Below the pieces are notes generated by a model. The model saw only the letters and a program-made list of their open reading frames with translations, did no database searches and was not told the origin of the DNA. A DNA stretch of 64,000 bases from Streptomyces sp. SLBN-31 (GTDB lineage Bacteria > Actinomycetota > Actinomycetes > Streptomycetales > Streptomycetaceae): contig NZ_VFNC01000002.1 of assembly GCF_006715395.1 (NCBI RefSeq), forward strand, positions 2,790,001-2,854,000, read 5' to 3'. Shown here in pieces: positions 45,368 to 53,852 of the stretch. Both the position numbers and the translations under genes were made by a program. The first letter of the stretch is position 1; the number at the start of each line of letters is the position of its first letter.

Positions 45368-45946
45368 TCAGAGAAAGTCCGTGGTCTCCAGTTCGAACTT
45401 GAACGGCTCCGGAAGGGTCAGCGCTTTACCGAAGGGACGCGTGCAGTGCTCGCGGTAGTCGTCCTTTTCGGGGCCGCTGAAGAGCGTGGCCTGGGATGTG
45501 TCCCGGTCGACCAAGAGATAGAGAGGAATGCCGCCACGGGCGTAGCAGCGGCGCTTGGTCTCACGGTCGGCCGTGGGCTTGGTGGAAGTCACCTCCAACA
45601 CCATGGCAACGCCGTCGCAGGGCATCCAGGATCCGGTGCCCCCAAAGAGGTCGAGCTGAATGGGCGCGAAAGTAACGTCCGGGACTACGTGGTTCTTCGG
45701 GCAGGCTTCCCCGCTCTTCAGCCTTAGCCCCTTGTTCCCGGAGAAGTCCATGTCGGTCCTGGACTGCCTGATCACCTGCCTCACGATTCGGCTGATGTAC
45801 TTCTCGTGATCCCCGTCCGGCGGCGGCGTCACAACGATCTCCCCCTCGATCAACTCGGCCCGGAAACCCTCCGGGGTGTCCAGGGCGAGAAAGCCCTCCA
45901 GCAGGACTTGTTCCTGCGTGAGCGGCTCATGGGCCATGGCAGTCAT
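45368..45946 (-). CDS. Uma2-family (DUF820) PD-(D/E)XK endonuclease-like protein
   Basis: A 192-residue protein from ATG 45946, set by a strong GAAGGAGGGG site. It follows the Uma2 pattern: RAELIEGEIVVTPPP (25-43), HEKYISRIVRQV, VVPDVTFAP (D in the active-site strand), MVLEVTSTKPTADRETKRRCYARGGIPLYLLVD. The D, E and downstream K of the PD-(D/E)XK fold are all present. These proteins are abundant in Streptomyces and their biological substrate is unknown. Longer readings of this frame upstream are Pro/Arg-rich and lack ribosome binding sites. Confidence 0.88.
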   Translation of the reverse strand: MTAMAHEPLTQEQVLLEGFLALDTPEGFRAELIEGEIVVTPPPDGDHEKYISRIVRQVIRQSRTDMDFSGNKGLRLKSGEACPKNHVVPDVTFAPIQLDLFGGTGSWMPCDGVAMVLEVTSTKPTADRETKRRCYARGGIPLYLLVDRDTSQATLFSGPEKDDYREHCTRPFGKALTLPEPFKFELETTDFL

Positions 45947-46074
45947 GTCACGCCCCTCCTTCGGTCGCTCGCCAGACTGGGACATCGGGAGATCACCTGT
46001 CCGAGAGATCGGGAACCGTTCCCTCGATCGTGGCACACGATCTCCTCCGTCGTCAGGGACCGCCTTCCGCAAGC

Positions 46075-47508
46075 TCACGCCGGCGCGAAGCGCACCTTTG
46101 CTGTTCCCGGGTCGGCCTGGGTGAGGCGGACGCGGAGGTGTTCGCCCAGGGGCAGACGGTCGCCCTCGATTCGGCCGATGACCGCCGGGGATTCCAACTG
46201 GACCGTGCCCACGGTCGGTTGGCGGTCGTCCACGTCCACCACGCAGGCCTCGAACACCTCCCCCACCCGGCCCGCCAGCAGTGCCGCCTCGACGATGTCG
46301 ACGCATTCCCGTTCGACGGTTCCGGCGCGGCGGGTGCCATCGGTCATTTCGTGGGGCAGCGTGTCGAGCGAGGCGATGACCCAGTCGGGTGGGGGATCGC
46401 CCTGCACCGCTGCCAGGCAGATTTCCGACGCGTACCGGTCGGCCAGGCGGCGTAGCGGGGCCGTGCAGTGGGCGTAGGGGGCGGCGACGGCGGCGTGGGT
46501 GGTGATGGGCGGGAGGGCGCCGTCGCGGAAGACGGTGTAGCCGGCGCCTCGCAGCAGGGTCGTGCATTCCTGGAGGAAGGCCGCGTGGTGCGGGTCGTGC
46601 GGGTCCAGGGAGCGGATGAGCTGGGCGTAGGAGACGTGGTGGGGCCAGTCGATGTGCAGCGCGTGTGCGGTGCGGCGCAGGCGGCCCACGGCGCCGTCGG
46701 GGGCGGCGGGGAGGGTGCGCAGGATGCCTGTGCCCGCCGCAAGCATCAGGTCGGCCGCCGCCATGCCGGTCAGGAGGGAGAGCTGCGCGTTCCAGCCGTC
46801 GGCGGGGAGCGGGGCGCGATAGGTGAGTTCGTAGGTGTGGTCCTGCTCGACGATCTCCTGTTCCGGCACGTTCAAGGAGATCCCGCCGCGCTCCACCTCC
46901 AGGCGCTCCCTCAGCTCGCCGATCTCCTTCAACAGCATCAGCGGTTCTTCGGCCGTTCCGTCGTCGATCTGCTTCTGTACGGCGGCGTAATCGAGCTTGG
47001 CGCGGCTGCGGACCAGGGCGCGGCGCACGTCGACGGCGAGGGTGCGGCCGTCCGCGTCGAGGTCGATCGTCCAGAGGGCGGCGGGACGGGTCACGTTCGG
47101 CAGCAGGCTGGCGGCGGCCTCGCTCAGCACCTCGGGGTGGAGCGGGATCTTCTCGTCCGGGAAGTAGAGGGTCGTCACCCGTCGGTGCGTCTCCGCGTCC
47201 AGGGGCCCGCCGGGTACGACGAAGGCGGCGACGTCGGCGATGGCGTACCGGACGCGGTAGCCGGTGCCGTGCCGGGACAGGTGCATCGCCTGGTCGAGGT
47301 CGGTGGAGGTGGGCGGGTCGATGGTGAAGAGGGGGATGTCCGTGGCGTCCAGGGCCGGCAGGGCTGGGGTCGTGGACACGCGTTCCGCCTCGGCCAGGGC
47401 CTCGGGCGGGTAGCGCTCGGGGATGGCGAGTTCGGCGCGCAGGGCGGTGAGGGCGGCCCGGAGGGGGGCTTCGGGGGCGCCGGTCACGCGGATGTGGCGG
47501 CGGGGCAT
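46075..47508 (-). CDS. RNB-domain (RNase II family) ribonuclease
   Basis: A 477-residue exoribonuclease-like protein beginning MPRRHIRVTGAPEAPLRAAL. The RNB catalytic segment is clear: IPLFTIDPPTSTDLDQAM with the metal-binding Asp cluster, then YRVRYAIADVAAFV and the HYLT-like region APYAHCTAPLRRLADRYASE. The protein is shorter than E. coli RNase II and lacks obvious N-terminal cold-shock domains, as in the compact actinobacterial version. ATG at 47508 is chosen though its ribosome binding site is weak; a TTG at 47556 is possible. It is divergent from yaaA, with about 65 bases shared for both promoters. Confidence 0.9.
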   Translation of the reverse strand: MPRRHIRVTGAPEAPLRAALTALRAELAIPERYPPEALAEAERVSTTPALPALDATDIPLFTIDPPTSTDLDQAMHLSRHGTGYRVRYAIADVAAFVVPGGPLDAETHRRVTTLYFPDEKIPLHPEVLSEAAASLLPNVTRPAALWTIDLDADGRTLAVDVRRALVRSRAKLDYAAVQKQIDDGTAEEPLMLLKEIGELRERLEVERGGISLNVPEQEIVEQDHTYELTYRAPLPADGWNAQLSLLTGMAAADLMLAAGTGILRTLPAAPDGAVGRLRRTAHALHIDWPHHVSYAQLIRSLDPHDPHHAAFLQECTTLLRGAGYTVFRDGALPPITTHAAVAAPYAHCTAPLRRLADRYASEICLAAVQGDPPPDWVIASLDTLPHEMTDGTRRAGTVERECVDIVEAALLAGRVGEVFEACVVDVDDRQPTVGTVQLESPAVIGRIEGDRLPLGEHLRVRLTQADPGTAKVRFAPA

Positions 47509-47573
47509 ACAGCGAGGGTAAGTAAATCCGGCGCCGTACGCTGTGCGGGAGCTCAACCGTAAGGAGATCTTCC

Positions 47574-48356
47574 GTGCTTGTCCTGCTGCCGCCCTCCGAA
47601 GGCAAGGCGTCCTCCGGCCGTGGCGCCCCGCTGAAGCTGGAGTCGCTGTCCCTGCCGGGGCTGACGGAGGCCCGTACGGCCGTCCTCGGGGAGCTGGTCG
47701 AGCTGTGCGCCGGGGACGAGGAGAAGGCGCGCGAGGTGCTCGGGCTGAGCGAGGGGCTGCGGGGCGAGGTCGCGAAGAACGCCGGGCTGCCGAGCGCCGG
47801 GGCGCGGCCCGCCGGGGAGATCTACACGGGGGTGCTGTACGACGCCCTGGACCTCGCCTCCCTGGACGCGGCCGCGAAGAAGCGGGCCGCCCGGTCGCTG
47901 GTCGTCTTCTCCGGGCTGTGGGGTGCCGTCCGGGTGACCGACCGGATTCCCTCCTATCGGTGCTCGATGGGGGTGAAGCTGCCCGGTCTCGGTGCGCTCG
48001 GCGCGCACTGGCGGACGCCCATGGCGACCGTGCTGCCGGAGGTCGCCGGTGACGGGCTCGTCCTCGATGTGCGATCCTCCGCCTACGCGGCCGCCTGGAA
48101 GCCGAAGGGCGAGGTCGCGGAGCGGACGGCGAGCGTGCGGGTGCTGCACGCGCCGACCCGGAAGGTGGTCAGCCACTTCAACAAGGCGACGAAGGGGCGG
48201 ATCGTACGGAGCCTGCTGGCGGCCGGGGTCGCGCCGAAGGACCCGGCCGGGCTGGTCGAGGCGCTGCGGGACCTCGGGTACGTGGTGGAGGTCGAGCCGC
48301 CGAAGGGTGCCGGGAAGGCGTGGATGCTCGACGTGCTGGTGGACGAGGTGCACTGA
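47574..48356 (+). CDS. yaaA: YaaA/DUF328 family peroxide-stress protein
   Basis: A 260-residue member of the YaaA family. The N-terminus LVLLPPSEGKASSGRG is diagnostic; YTGVLYDALDL and FSGLWGAVRVTDRIPSYRCS follow, and then VDVRS-like strand LVLDVRSSAYAAAW. In E. coli YaaA lowers free iron under peroxide stress and binds DNA; the role in Streptomyces is inferred. GTG at 47574 has AAGGAG seven bases upstream. Short spacing (72 bases) to the aldolase gene in the same direction suggests a shared transcript is possible. Confidence 0.9.
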   Translation: MLVLLPPSEGKASSGRGAPLKLESLSLPGLTEARTAVLGELVELCAGDEEKAREVLGLSEGLRGEVAKNAGLPSAGARPAGEIYTGVLYDALDLASLDAAAKKRAARSLVVFSGLWGAVRVTDRIPSYRCSMGVKLPGLGALGAHWRTPMATVLPEVAGDGLVLDVRSSAYAAAWKPKGEVAERTASVRVLHAPTRKVVSHFNKATKGRIVRSLLAAGVAPKDPAGLVEALRDLGYVVEVEPPKGAGKAWMLDVLVDEVH

Positions 48357-48428
48357 CACCATTCGCCGCGCGTTGCAGTATGCGCAATGCGCTTTGCGCA
48401 GGGTGCACAGCGCGGGCACCATGTCGGC

Positions 48429-49055
48429 ATGGTCTCGTCGTTGCTCGATCTCGCCCCCGTCGTGCCCGTCGTCGTCATCGAGGACGCGGCGGACGCCGTA
48501 CCGCTCGCGCGGGCGCTCGTCTCCGGTGGGCTGCCCGCCGTCGAGGTGACGCTGCGGACGCAGGTCGCGCCGGACGCGATACGGGCGATCGCCGCCGAGG
48601 TGCCGGACGCGGTGGTCGGGGCGGGGACCGTGATCACGCCGGAACAGGTGAGGGAGTCGGTGGCGGCCGGGGCGCGGTTTCTGGTGAGCCCGGGCTGGAC
48701 GGACGTACTGCTGGAGGCGATGTGGGCGTCCGGGGTGCCGTTCCTGCCGGGGGTGTCGACCACGTCGGAGGTCGTGGCGCTGCTCGAACGCGGAGTGCGG
48801 GAGATGAAGTTCTTCCCGGCGCGGGCGGCGGGCGGTACGGCGTATCTGAGGTCGTTGGCCGGACCGCTGCCGCAGGCCCGGTTCTGTCCGACCGGCGGGA
48901 TCGGGCCCGGCGACGCCCCCGACTATCTGGCGTTGCCCAACGTCGGCTGCGTGGGCGGCAGTTGGATGCTCCCCGCGGATGCGGTCGCCGCCCGCGACTG
49001 GGGGCGCATCGAGGCGCTGGCCCGCGAGGCGGCGGGGCTGCGGCGGGGAGCGTGA
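48429..49055 (+). CDS. eda: KDPG/KHG aldolase
   Basis: A 208-residue class I aldolase (2-dehydro-3-deoxy-6-phosphogluconate / 4-hydroxy-2-oxoglutarate aldolase). It has VVPVVVIEDA, GGLPAVEVTLRT, VVGAGTVITPEQV, FLVSPGW and the Schiff-base lysine strand REMKFFPARAAGG, then FCPTGGI. It cleaves KDPG to pyruvate and glyceraldehyde 3-phosphate. ATG at 48429 gives the usual family length; a longer frame from 48387 lacks conservation. The segment reads SPGW where many members have TPG. Confidence 0.9.
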   Translation: MVSSLLDLAPVVPVVVIEDAADAVPLARALVSGGLPAVEVTLRTQVAPDAIRAIAAEVPDAVVGAGTVITPEQVRESVAAGARFLVSPGWTDVLLEAMWASGVPFLPGVSTTSEVVALLERGVREMKFFPARAAGGTAYLRSLAGPLPQARFCPTGGIGPGDAPDYLALPNVGCVGGSWMLPADAVAARDWGRIEALAREAAGLRRGA

Positions 49056-49076
49056 CGCGCCCCGCGCGCGGGGGCC

Positions 49077-50492
49077 TCAGCGCAGGTGGGACGTGTCGTT
49101 GAAGAGCCGCACGCTCGCGTTGCCGTCCGCGTAGTACGCCACGGCCGACAGGGAAGCCGCCGAGAGTTCCATGCGGAACAGGGACTCCGGCGGGGCGCCC
49201 AGGGCGAGTTGGATGAACGTCTTGATGGGCGTCACGTGCGAGACGAGCAGGACGGTACGGCCCGCGTAGGCCTCGACCAGCTTGTCGCGTGCCGCGGCGA
49301 TACGGGTCGCCGTCGCCGCGAAGCTCTCGCCGCCGCCCGAGGGTTCGACCGTGGGGTCGGCCAGCCATCTGGTCAGGTCGTCCGGATAGCGCTCGCGGAC
49401 CTCGGCGAACGTCAGGCCTTCCCAGGCGCCGAAGTCCGTCTCCCTGATCTCGTCCTCGACGCTCACCTCCAGGCCGAGGTGCCGGGCGACGATGGCGGCG
49501 GTCTCACCGGTACGGGCGAGGGGGGAGGCGACGATCGCCTGCACCGTCCCTCGGCGGGCCAGCGCGGCGCCGACGCGTTCGGCCTGCTCCCGTCCGACCT
49601 CGGACAGCGCGGGGTTCGTGCCGCCGCTCCCCGAGAACCGCTTCTGCGGGGTCAGCGGGGTCTCACCGTGCCGCAGCAGTACGAAGGTCGCCGGGGTGCC
49701 CATGTCGGCGGGAGCCCAGCCGGGGGCGGCGACAGCGGTCGCGGCACGGGCGTCGGCCTCGGCCTTCGCGGCGCCGTCAGCCCTCGCCCCGTCAGCGACA
49801 GCGGCTCCGCCGCCCAAGCTCTCCACCGCTCCGCGGCGAGAAGAAGAAGCGGCGGAAGAGGTCACGGACCCCCCGGACACGGCACCACCGACCCCGCCAC
49901 CGCCCCCCGCGGGCAACAGGCCCCCGTCAGCACCGCCCCCATCAGCGCCGCCCCCATCAGCGCCGCCCCCATCAGCAGCAGCGGCTCCGCCGCCCAGAGA
50001 CCCCGCCGCTCCGCGGCGAGAAGACCCGGCGTCCCGGCGAGCAGAAAGTTCGGCGGACGACTCCGCCGCCGACCACTGCTCCCCCCGGCCCCCCGCATCC
50101 ATCGCCTCGTTCGCCAACCGGTCCGCGTGCTTGTTCCGCTCCCGCGGTATCCACTCGTACGTGACCCGGTCCGCCGGAAACACCCGTGCCGCCTCCATGG
50201 CCAGCGGCTTCATGTCCGGGTGCTTGATCTTCCAGCGCCCCGACATCTGCTCGACGACCAGCTTGGAGTCCATGCGGACGTGCACGGTCGCGGAGGGGTC
50301 CAGGCCGTACGCCGCCCGCAACCCCGCCAGCACCCCCCGGTACTCGGCGACGTTGTTCGTGGCGACGCCGATGTACTCGGCCGCCTCGACCAGCGTCTCC
50401 CCCGTCGCCGCGTCCAGCACGACCGAGCCGTAGCCGGCGGGACCGGGGTTGCCCCGCGACCCGCCGTCGGCCTCGACGATGAACTCCCGCAC
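49077..50492 (-). CDS. Bifunctional RNase H / acid phosphatase
   Basis: A 471-residue fusion known in actinobacteria. Residues 1-135 form a type I RNase H (EADGGSRGNPGPAGYG, NNVAEYRGVLAGL, DSKLVVEQMSGRWK, HADRLANEAMD). Residues about 265-471 form a histidine phosphatase (LLRHGETPLTPQKRFSG, ASPLARTGETAAI, ETDFGAWEGL, VSHVTPIKTF), related to alpha-ribazole phosphatase. The Ala/Gly/Asp linker of about 130 residues is expanded by short DNA repeats. GTG at 50492 has AAGGGG eight bases upstream. It is the third gene of a Nif3, zinc-ribbon, RNase H operon with a 20-base gap. Confidence 0.93.
   Translation of the reverse strand: MREFIVEADGGSRGNPGPAGYGSVVLDAATGETLVEAAEYIGVATNNVAEYRGVLAGLRAAYGLDPSATVHVRMDSKLVVEQMSGRWKIKHPDMKPLAMEAARVFPADRVTYEWIPRERNKHADRLANEAMDAGGRGEQWSAAESSAELSARRDAGSSRRGAAGSLGGGAAAADGGGADGGGADGGGADGGLLPAGGGGGVGGAVSGGSVTSSAASSSRRGAVESLGGGAAVADGARADGAAKAEADARAATAVAAPGWAPADMGTPATFVLLRHGETPLTPQKRFSGSGGTNPALSEVGREQAERVGAALARRGTVQAIVASPLARTGETAAIVARHLGLEVSVEDEIRETDFGAWEGLTFAEVRERYPDDLTRWLADPTVEPSGGGESFAATATRIAAARDKLVEAYAGRTVLLVSHVTPIKTFIQLALGAPPESLFRMELSAASLSAVAYYADGNASVRLFNDTSHLR
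49916..49975. repeat. 15-base tandem repeat in the RNase H-phosphatase linker
   Basis: Four head-to-tail units of CGCCGCCCCCATCAG (the first diverged) encode repeated GGGAD in the linker. A second, longer duplication nearby produces two copies of SSRRGA..SLGGGAA.ADG. The unit is a multiple of three, so copy number can change without breaking the frame. Confidence 0.85.
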
Positions 50493-50512
50493 CTCACAAG
50501 CCCCTTGGATGT

Positions 50513-51256
50513 CTACAGACCGGACTCGGCCGTGCGCACCAGGATGCGGCGGCAGTTCTCGCAGCGCACCACCGTGTCGGGGGCCGCGGCGCGGACGTCG
50601 TTGAAGTCGGTGATGGACAGCTCCTGGCGGCAGCCCTGGCAGGTGCGCTGGTAGAGCTTGGCCGCGCCGATGCCGCCCTGCTGCTCGCGCAGCTTGTCGT
50701 AGAGCTTGAGCAGGTCGGCGGGGATGGTGCCGGCGATGACCTCGCGCTCCTTGGTCACCGTGGCGACCTCGCCGTCGATCTCCTCGATGGCGGCATCCCG
50801 GCGCGCGGTGGCGTCGTCGATCTTCGACTGGACGGAGGAGACCCGTTCGGTCAGCTCGCGCACCCGCTCCTGCACGGACTCGATGCGCTCCATGACCTCC
50901 AGGACGACGTCCTCGAGGTCGCCCTGGCGCTTGGCGAGGGAGGCGATCTCGCGCTGGAGGTTCTCCAGGTCCTTGGGGGAGGTGACCGCGCCGGAGTCCA
51001 GGCGCTGCTGGTCGCGGGCGGCGCGCTGGCGCACCTGGTCCACGTCCTGCTCGGCCTTGGTCTGTTCGCGGGCGGTGTCGCTCTCCTCGGTCTGCGCGGC
51101 GACCAGGAGGTCGCGCAGCTGCGTGTGGTCCTTGGTCAGCGACTCGATCTCGGCGTGTTCGGGCAGCGACCTCCGCTTGTGCGCGAGCTGCTGCAGGCGT
51201 ACGTCGAGGGCCTGGACGTCGAGGAGTCGGATCTGGTCGGCGGGCGCGGCGTTCAG
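50513..51256 (-). CDS. Coiled-coil C4 zinc-ribbon protein (DUF164 family)
   Basis: A 247-residue protein. Most of it (10-190) is a long coiled coil with heptads (QLRDLLVAAQTEESDTAREQ, ESVQERVRELTERVSSVQ), followed by a zinc ribbon CQGCRQELS ... CENCRRIL near the C-terminus. Homologues are conserved next to Nif3 in actinobacteria and many other bacteria; function is poorly known. The start appears to be CTG at 51256: it overlaps the TGA of the Nif3 gene as CTGA, and GGAG lies seven bases before it. The conserved NAAPADQIRLLDVQALD follows at once. No ATG, GTG or TTG start gives the conserved N-terminus. Confidence 0.9.
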   Translation of the reverse strand: MNAAPADQIRLLDVQALDVRLQQLAHKRRSLPEHAEIESLTKDHTQLRDLLVAAQTEESDTAREQTKAEQDVDQVRQRAARDQQRLDSGAVTSPKDLENLQREIASLAKRQGDLEDVVLEVMERIESVQERVRELTERVSSVQSKIDDATARRDAAIEEIDGEVATVTKEREVIAGTIPADLLKLYDKLREQQGGIGAAKLYQRTCQGCRQELSITDFNDVRAAAPDTVVRCENCRRILVRTAESGL

Positions 51257-52092
51257 TTGGGGGCTCCAGGTGAAGGGGAGTGGCTGGTCCAGGGGTCGGT
51301 GACCGTCTTGGAGACGTGGACGCGCAGGTCCCATCCGTGGCGGTCGGAGATTTCGTCGAGCTGGGTGGCGGCCAGCTCGCACCAGGGCCACTCGGTGGCC
51401 CAGTGCGCCGCGTCGAGCAGCGCGAGGGGGCTTTGGAGGACGGCCTCGGAGGCCGGGTGGTGGCGCAGGTCGGCGGTGAGGAAGGCGTCGACGCCCGCGG
51501 CGCGGACCTGGTCGAAGAGGCTGTCGCCGGAGCCGCCGCTGACGGCGACGGTGCGGATGGTGGCCTCGGGGTCGCCGGCGACGCGGATGCCCTGCGCGGT
51601 GGCGGGCAGGCGCTCGGCGGCCCGGGCGGCGAGTTCGCGCAGCGGCAGCGGGTGGTCGAGTTCGCAGATGCGGCCGAGGCCGCGGCGCCCGTGCGGATCG
51701 CTCGCGTCCGGCACGAGCGGTCGTACGACACGGAGGTCGAGGGCGCCGGCGAGGGCGTCGGAGACGCCCGGGTCGGCGGTGTCGGCGTTGGTGTGGGCGA
51801 CGTGCAGCGCGATGTCGTTCTTGATGAGGGTGTGCACGACGCGGCCCTTGAAGTGGGTCGCCGCGACCGTCGTCGTACCGCGGAGGTAGAGCGGGTGGTG
51901 GGTGACGAGCAGGTCGGCGCCGAGCTTGACCGCCTCGTCGACGATCTCCTGGACCGGGTCGACGGCGAACAGGACCCGGGTGACCTCCTGGCCGGGGTCG
52001 CCCACGACGGTGCCGACCGCGTCCCAGGACTCGGCCCGCTCGGCGGGCCACAGGTCGTCCAGCGCGGCGATGACTTCAGACAGACGGGGCAC
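51253..52092 (-). CDS. Nif3-like dinuclear metal centre protein
   Basis: A 279-residue Nif3/YbgI protein (GTP cyclohydrolase 1 type 2-like). Metal-ligand motifs are present: AESWDAVGTVVGDP, LLVTHHPLYLRG, VAHTNADTADPGVSDALA and the C-terminal DAFLTADLRHHPASEAV. GTG at 52092. It heads the Nif3, zinc-ribbon, RNase H-phosphatase operon, an arrangement conserved in Streptomyces. Biochemical role remains uncertain. Confidence 0.92.
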   Translation of the reverse strand: MPRLSEVIAALDDLWPAERAESWDAVGTVVGDPGQEVTRVLFAVDPVQEIVDEAVKLGADLLVTHHPLYLRGTTTVAATHFKGRVVHTLIKNDIALHVAHTNADTADPGVSDALAGALDLRVVRPLVPDASDPHGRRGLGRICELDHPLPLRELAARAAERLPATAQGIRVAGDPEATIRTVAVSGGSGDSLFDQVRAAGVDAFLTADLRHHPASEAVLQSPLALLDAAHWATEWPWCELAATQLDEISDRHGWDLRVHVSKTVTDPWTSHSPSPGAPN

Positions 52093-52313
52093 GGACAGAA
52101 GGCTACCTGCCTGATCCGTGCCGCTGAACCGATGTCCGCGGCCGGTCGCGCACGGTTCCGGTGACCGGGGCGGTCGGCGGCCACCCTCAGCACACTGGGC
52201 CCCCTTCCCTCAGGCGAATCGTTCCTCTACCACCCTTATGCGTGAAGCAGGAGCCTCGTGGCCCCCCGTGTGTGCGCGTGAAAACTAGCTTCATGACCGG
52301 AGGTGACCAGACG

Positions 52314-53513
52314 ATGACGGTCTGTGCGTTCGAGCCCGAGGCTGCCCCCGGGGACGGTGCTCCGGAGGTGAGCTGCTCCATCACCGCGGACGGCGCCTAC
52401 GCCGCCCGCCTCGCCCTGGACGGCGACTGCTGGTTCCCGGAGCGCTGGACGCTGGACGGCCCCGAGCCGTACGCGGTGCCGCTGCCCGGCAACCAGCCGG
52501 AGGAGCCGGGCACGGAGGTGCAGCCGATGGGCGACGGGCGGGTGCTGATCCGCCGGCCCACGGACGGGCGGCACGTCTTCTCCCTGCTGTATCCGACCGG
52601 CCCCGGCACCGGCGAGGTGTTCCTCGGCGCGGTCGCGTGCCCGGACGAGGACGCTCCGCTGCGGCTGCTGCCCCCGGCGCCGGGCGGCGAGAAGGCGTAC
52701 GCCCTGGCAGTGGGCCGGCGTGCCAGCACGCTGTGGCTGGTGGCGGGCGGGGCCTTCGGGCCGGAGCCGCTGACGGAGATCCCGGGGCGCTGTTCGGGCG
52801 GGGTGTGGCTGGACCACGCGGGCCGGATGCTGGCGCTGGACCGGGAGGTCGGCGGGCGCACGAAGACGGTCGTGGTGGACCTGGGGCGGGGCGGCGAGGT
52901 GTCGCCGTTCCTGCAGATCACCGACGGCAGCGACGACCGGCTGCTGCTGGCCGACCCGGACAGCGGGCTGGTGCTGATCCGCTCGGACGCGCCGTCGCCG
53001 GGCGAGGCCCGGCTGGGCTGGGGGGTGCTGGGCAGCACGCTTCCGGTGCGGTTCCCGGAGTGTCTGCGGGTGCCGGACTGCTCGGTGACGCCGTTCGCGA
53101 TCCAGCCGGGGCTCGTACTGATGCCGGAGAGCTGTGCGGTGGCGCTGCGCGTGGACGGGCCGATGGGCGGCTGGGTGGGGCTGTGGCGGCCGGACCGGCG
53201 GCAGGTGCACCATTTCCCGGCGCCGGCCGGCTGGTTGGCCGGGGCGGGGCTGTGGACCAGGGACGGGGTGCTGCAACTGCCGTGCGCGACGGCCGAGACG
53301 CCGTGCGGTCTGGCGCGGATGGCGGCGCCCTCGGAGGAAGCGGGGGAAGCGGTTCCGGAGGGTTCGGGGGAGGACGGTACGGCCGTGCGGGCGGTGTCGG
53401 GGGCCGCTCCTGCGACGGCGGACGAACCGTCACAACCGGACCCTTCGAAACCGGTCGCGGCCCGTCCGGTGCCGTTGCGGGAAGCCCCCTTGGGACCTCT
53501 TGTAACGAACTAG
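52314..53513 (+). CDS. Conserved actinobacterial protein of unknown function
   Basis: A 399-residue protein from ATG 52314 with GGAGG ten bases upstream. It is strand-rich with repeated short beta motifs and DG turns (CSITADGAYAARLALDGDCW, VLIRRPTDGRHVFSLLY, GGVWLDHAGRMLALDRE, DSGLVLIRSDAP), suggesting a propeller-like fold. The last 60 residues are a disordered Ala/Pro/Glu tail. No signal peptide or membrane span. I do not recognise a specific family. It is divergent from the Nif3 operon (221 bases between the starts) and not obviously tied to its neighbours. Confidence 0.7.
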   Translation: MTVCAFEPEAAPGDGAPEVSCSITADGAYAARLALDGDCWFPERWTLDGPEPYAVPLPGNQPEEPGTEVQPMGDGRVLIRRPTDGRHVFSLLYPTGPGTGEVFLGAVACPDEDAPLRLLPPAPGGEKAYALAVGRRASTLWLVAGGAFGPEPLTEIPGRCSGGVWLDHAGRMLALDREVGGRTKTVVVDLGRGGEVSPFLQITDGSDDRLLLADPDSGLVLIRSDAPSPGEARLGWGVLGSTLPVRFPECLRVPDCSVTPFAIQPGLVLMPESCAVALRVDGPMGGWVGLWRPDRRQVHHFPAPAGWLAGAGLWTRDGVLQLPCATAETPCGLARMAAPSEEAGEAVPEGSGEDGTAVRAVSGAAPATADEPSQPDPSKPVAARPVPLREAPLGPLVTN

Positions 53514-53609
53514 TGCCGATGGGTGTGGCCGCCTGGATCCGGGTGGTGGGGTGCTGGTTAGACTCGCCGGGCTGTTCGAAAGATCATGTTGACGGGGTGA
53601 ATCCTTCCG

Positions 53610-53765
53610 ATGAGCGACACCAGCACCATGCAGCCGCTGTCCGCCGAGACCCAGGGGGACGCCGGTCACGGTCGTCACCGGGGTCCGAACTCGGCCCAGG
53701 ACGGTGACTCGGCCCCTCGTGGCCGGCACCGCAAGCCGGCCGAGGACACCGAGGCAGCTGCCTGA
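53610..53765 (+). CDS. 51-residue basic-acidic small protein
   Basis: ATG at 53610, ending TGA at 53765. The product MSDTSTMQPLSAETQGDAGH continues with two similar motifs, HGRHRGP and RGRHRKP, and an acidic end. Composition is that of a disordered peptide, and codon bias is Streptomyces-like. Immediately downstream is a perfect terminator palindrome. I recall similar short proteins in Streptomyces but no function. The ribosome binding site is weak. Confidence 0.55.
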   Translation: MSDTSTMQPLSAETQGDAGHGRHRGPNSAQDGDSAPRGRHRKPAEDTEAAA

Positions 53766-53775
53766 GGGTACGCAG

Positions 53776-53813
53776 GGAAGGGCCCGCACACCGGCCGGTG
53801 TGCGGGCCCTTCC
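53776..53813. terminator. Perfect 19-base-pair terminator palindrome
   Basis: GGAAGGGCCCGCACACCGG followed directly by its exact complement, 38 bases with no mismatch. It lies between the stop of the 51-residue gene and the stop of the convergent SDR gene (53853), so it can serve both strands. Confidence 0.9.
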
Positions 53814-53852
53814 GCGTGTCCACGTCCGCTCGACGTCGGCTTCAGGTCGGCT

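Noticed and set aside
45947..47605. Long minus-strand frame fusing the Uma2 gene to upstream sequence
   Set aside because: It is a shadow of the RNB ribonuclease gene in another frame; Uma2 has its own strong ribosome binding site at 45946.
50493..52193. Long minus-strand frame extending the RNase H-phosphatase upstream
   Set aside because: It overlaps the zinc-ribbon and Nif3 genes in a different frame; the RNase H domain starts at GTG 50492 with a ribosome binding site.
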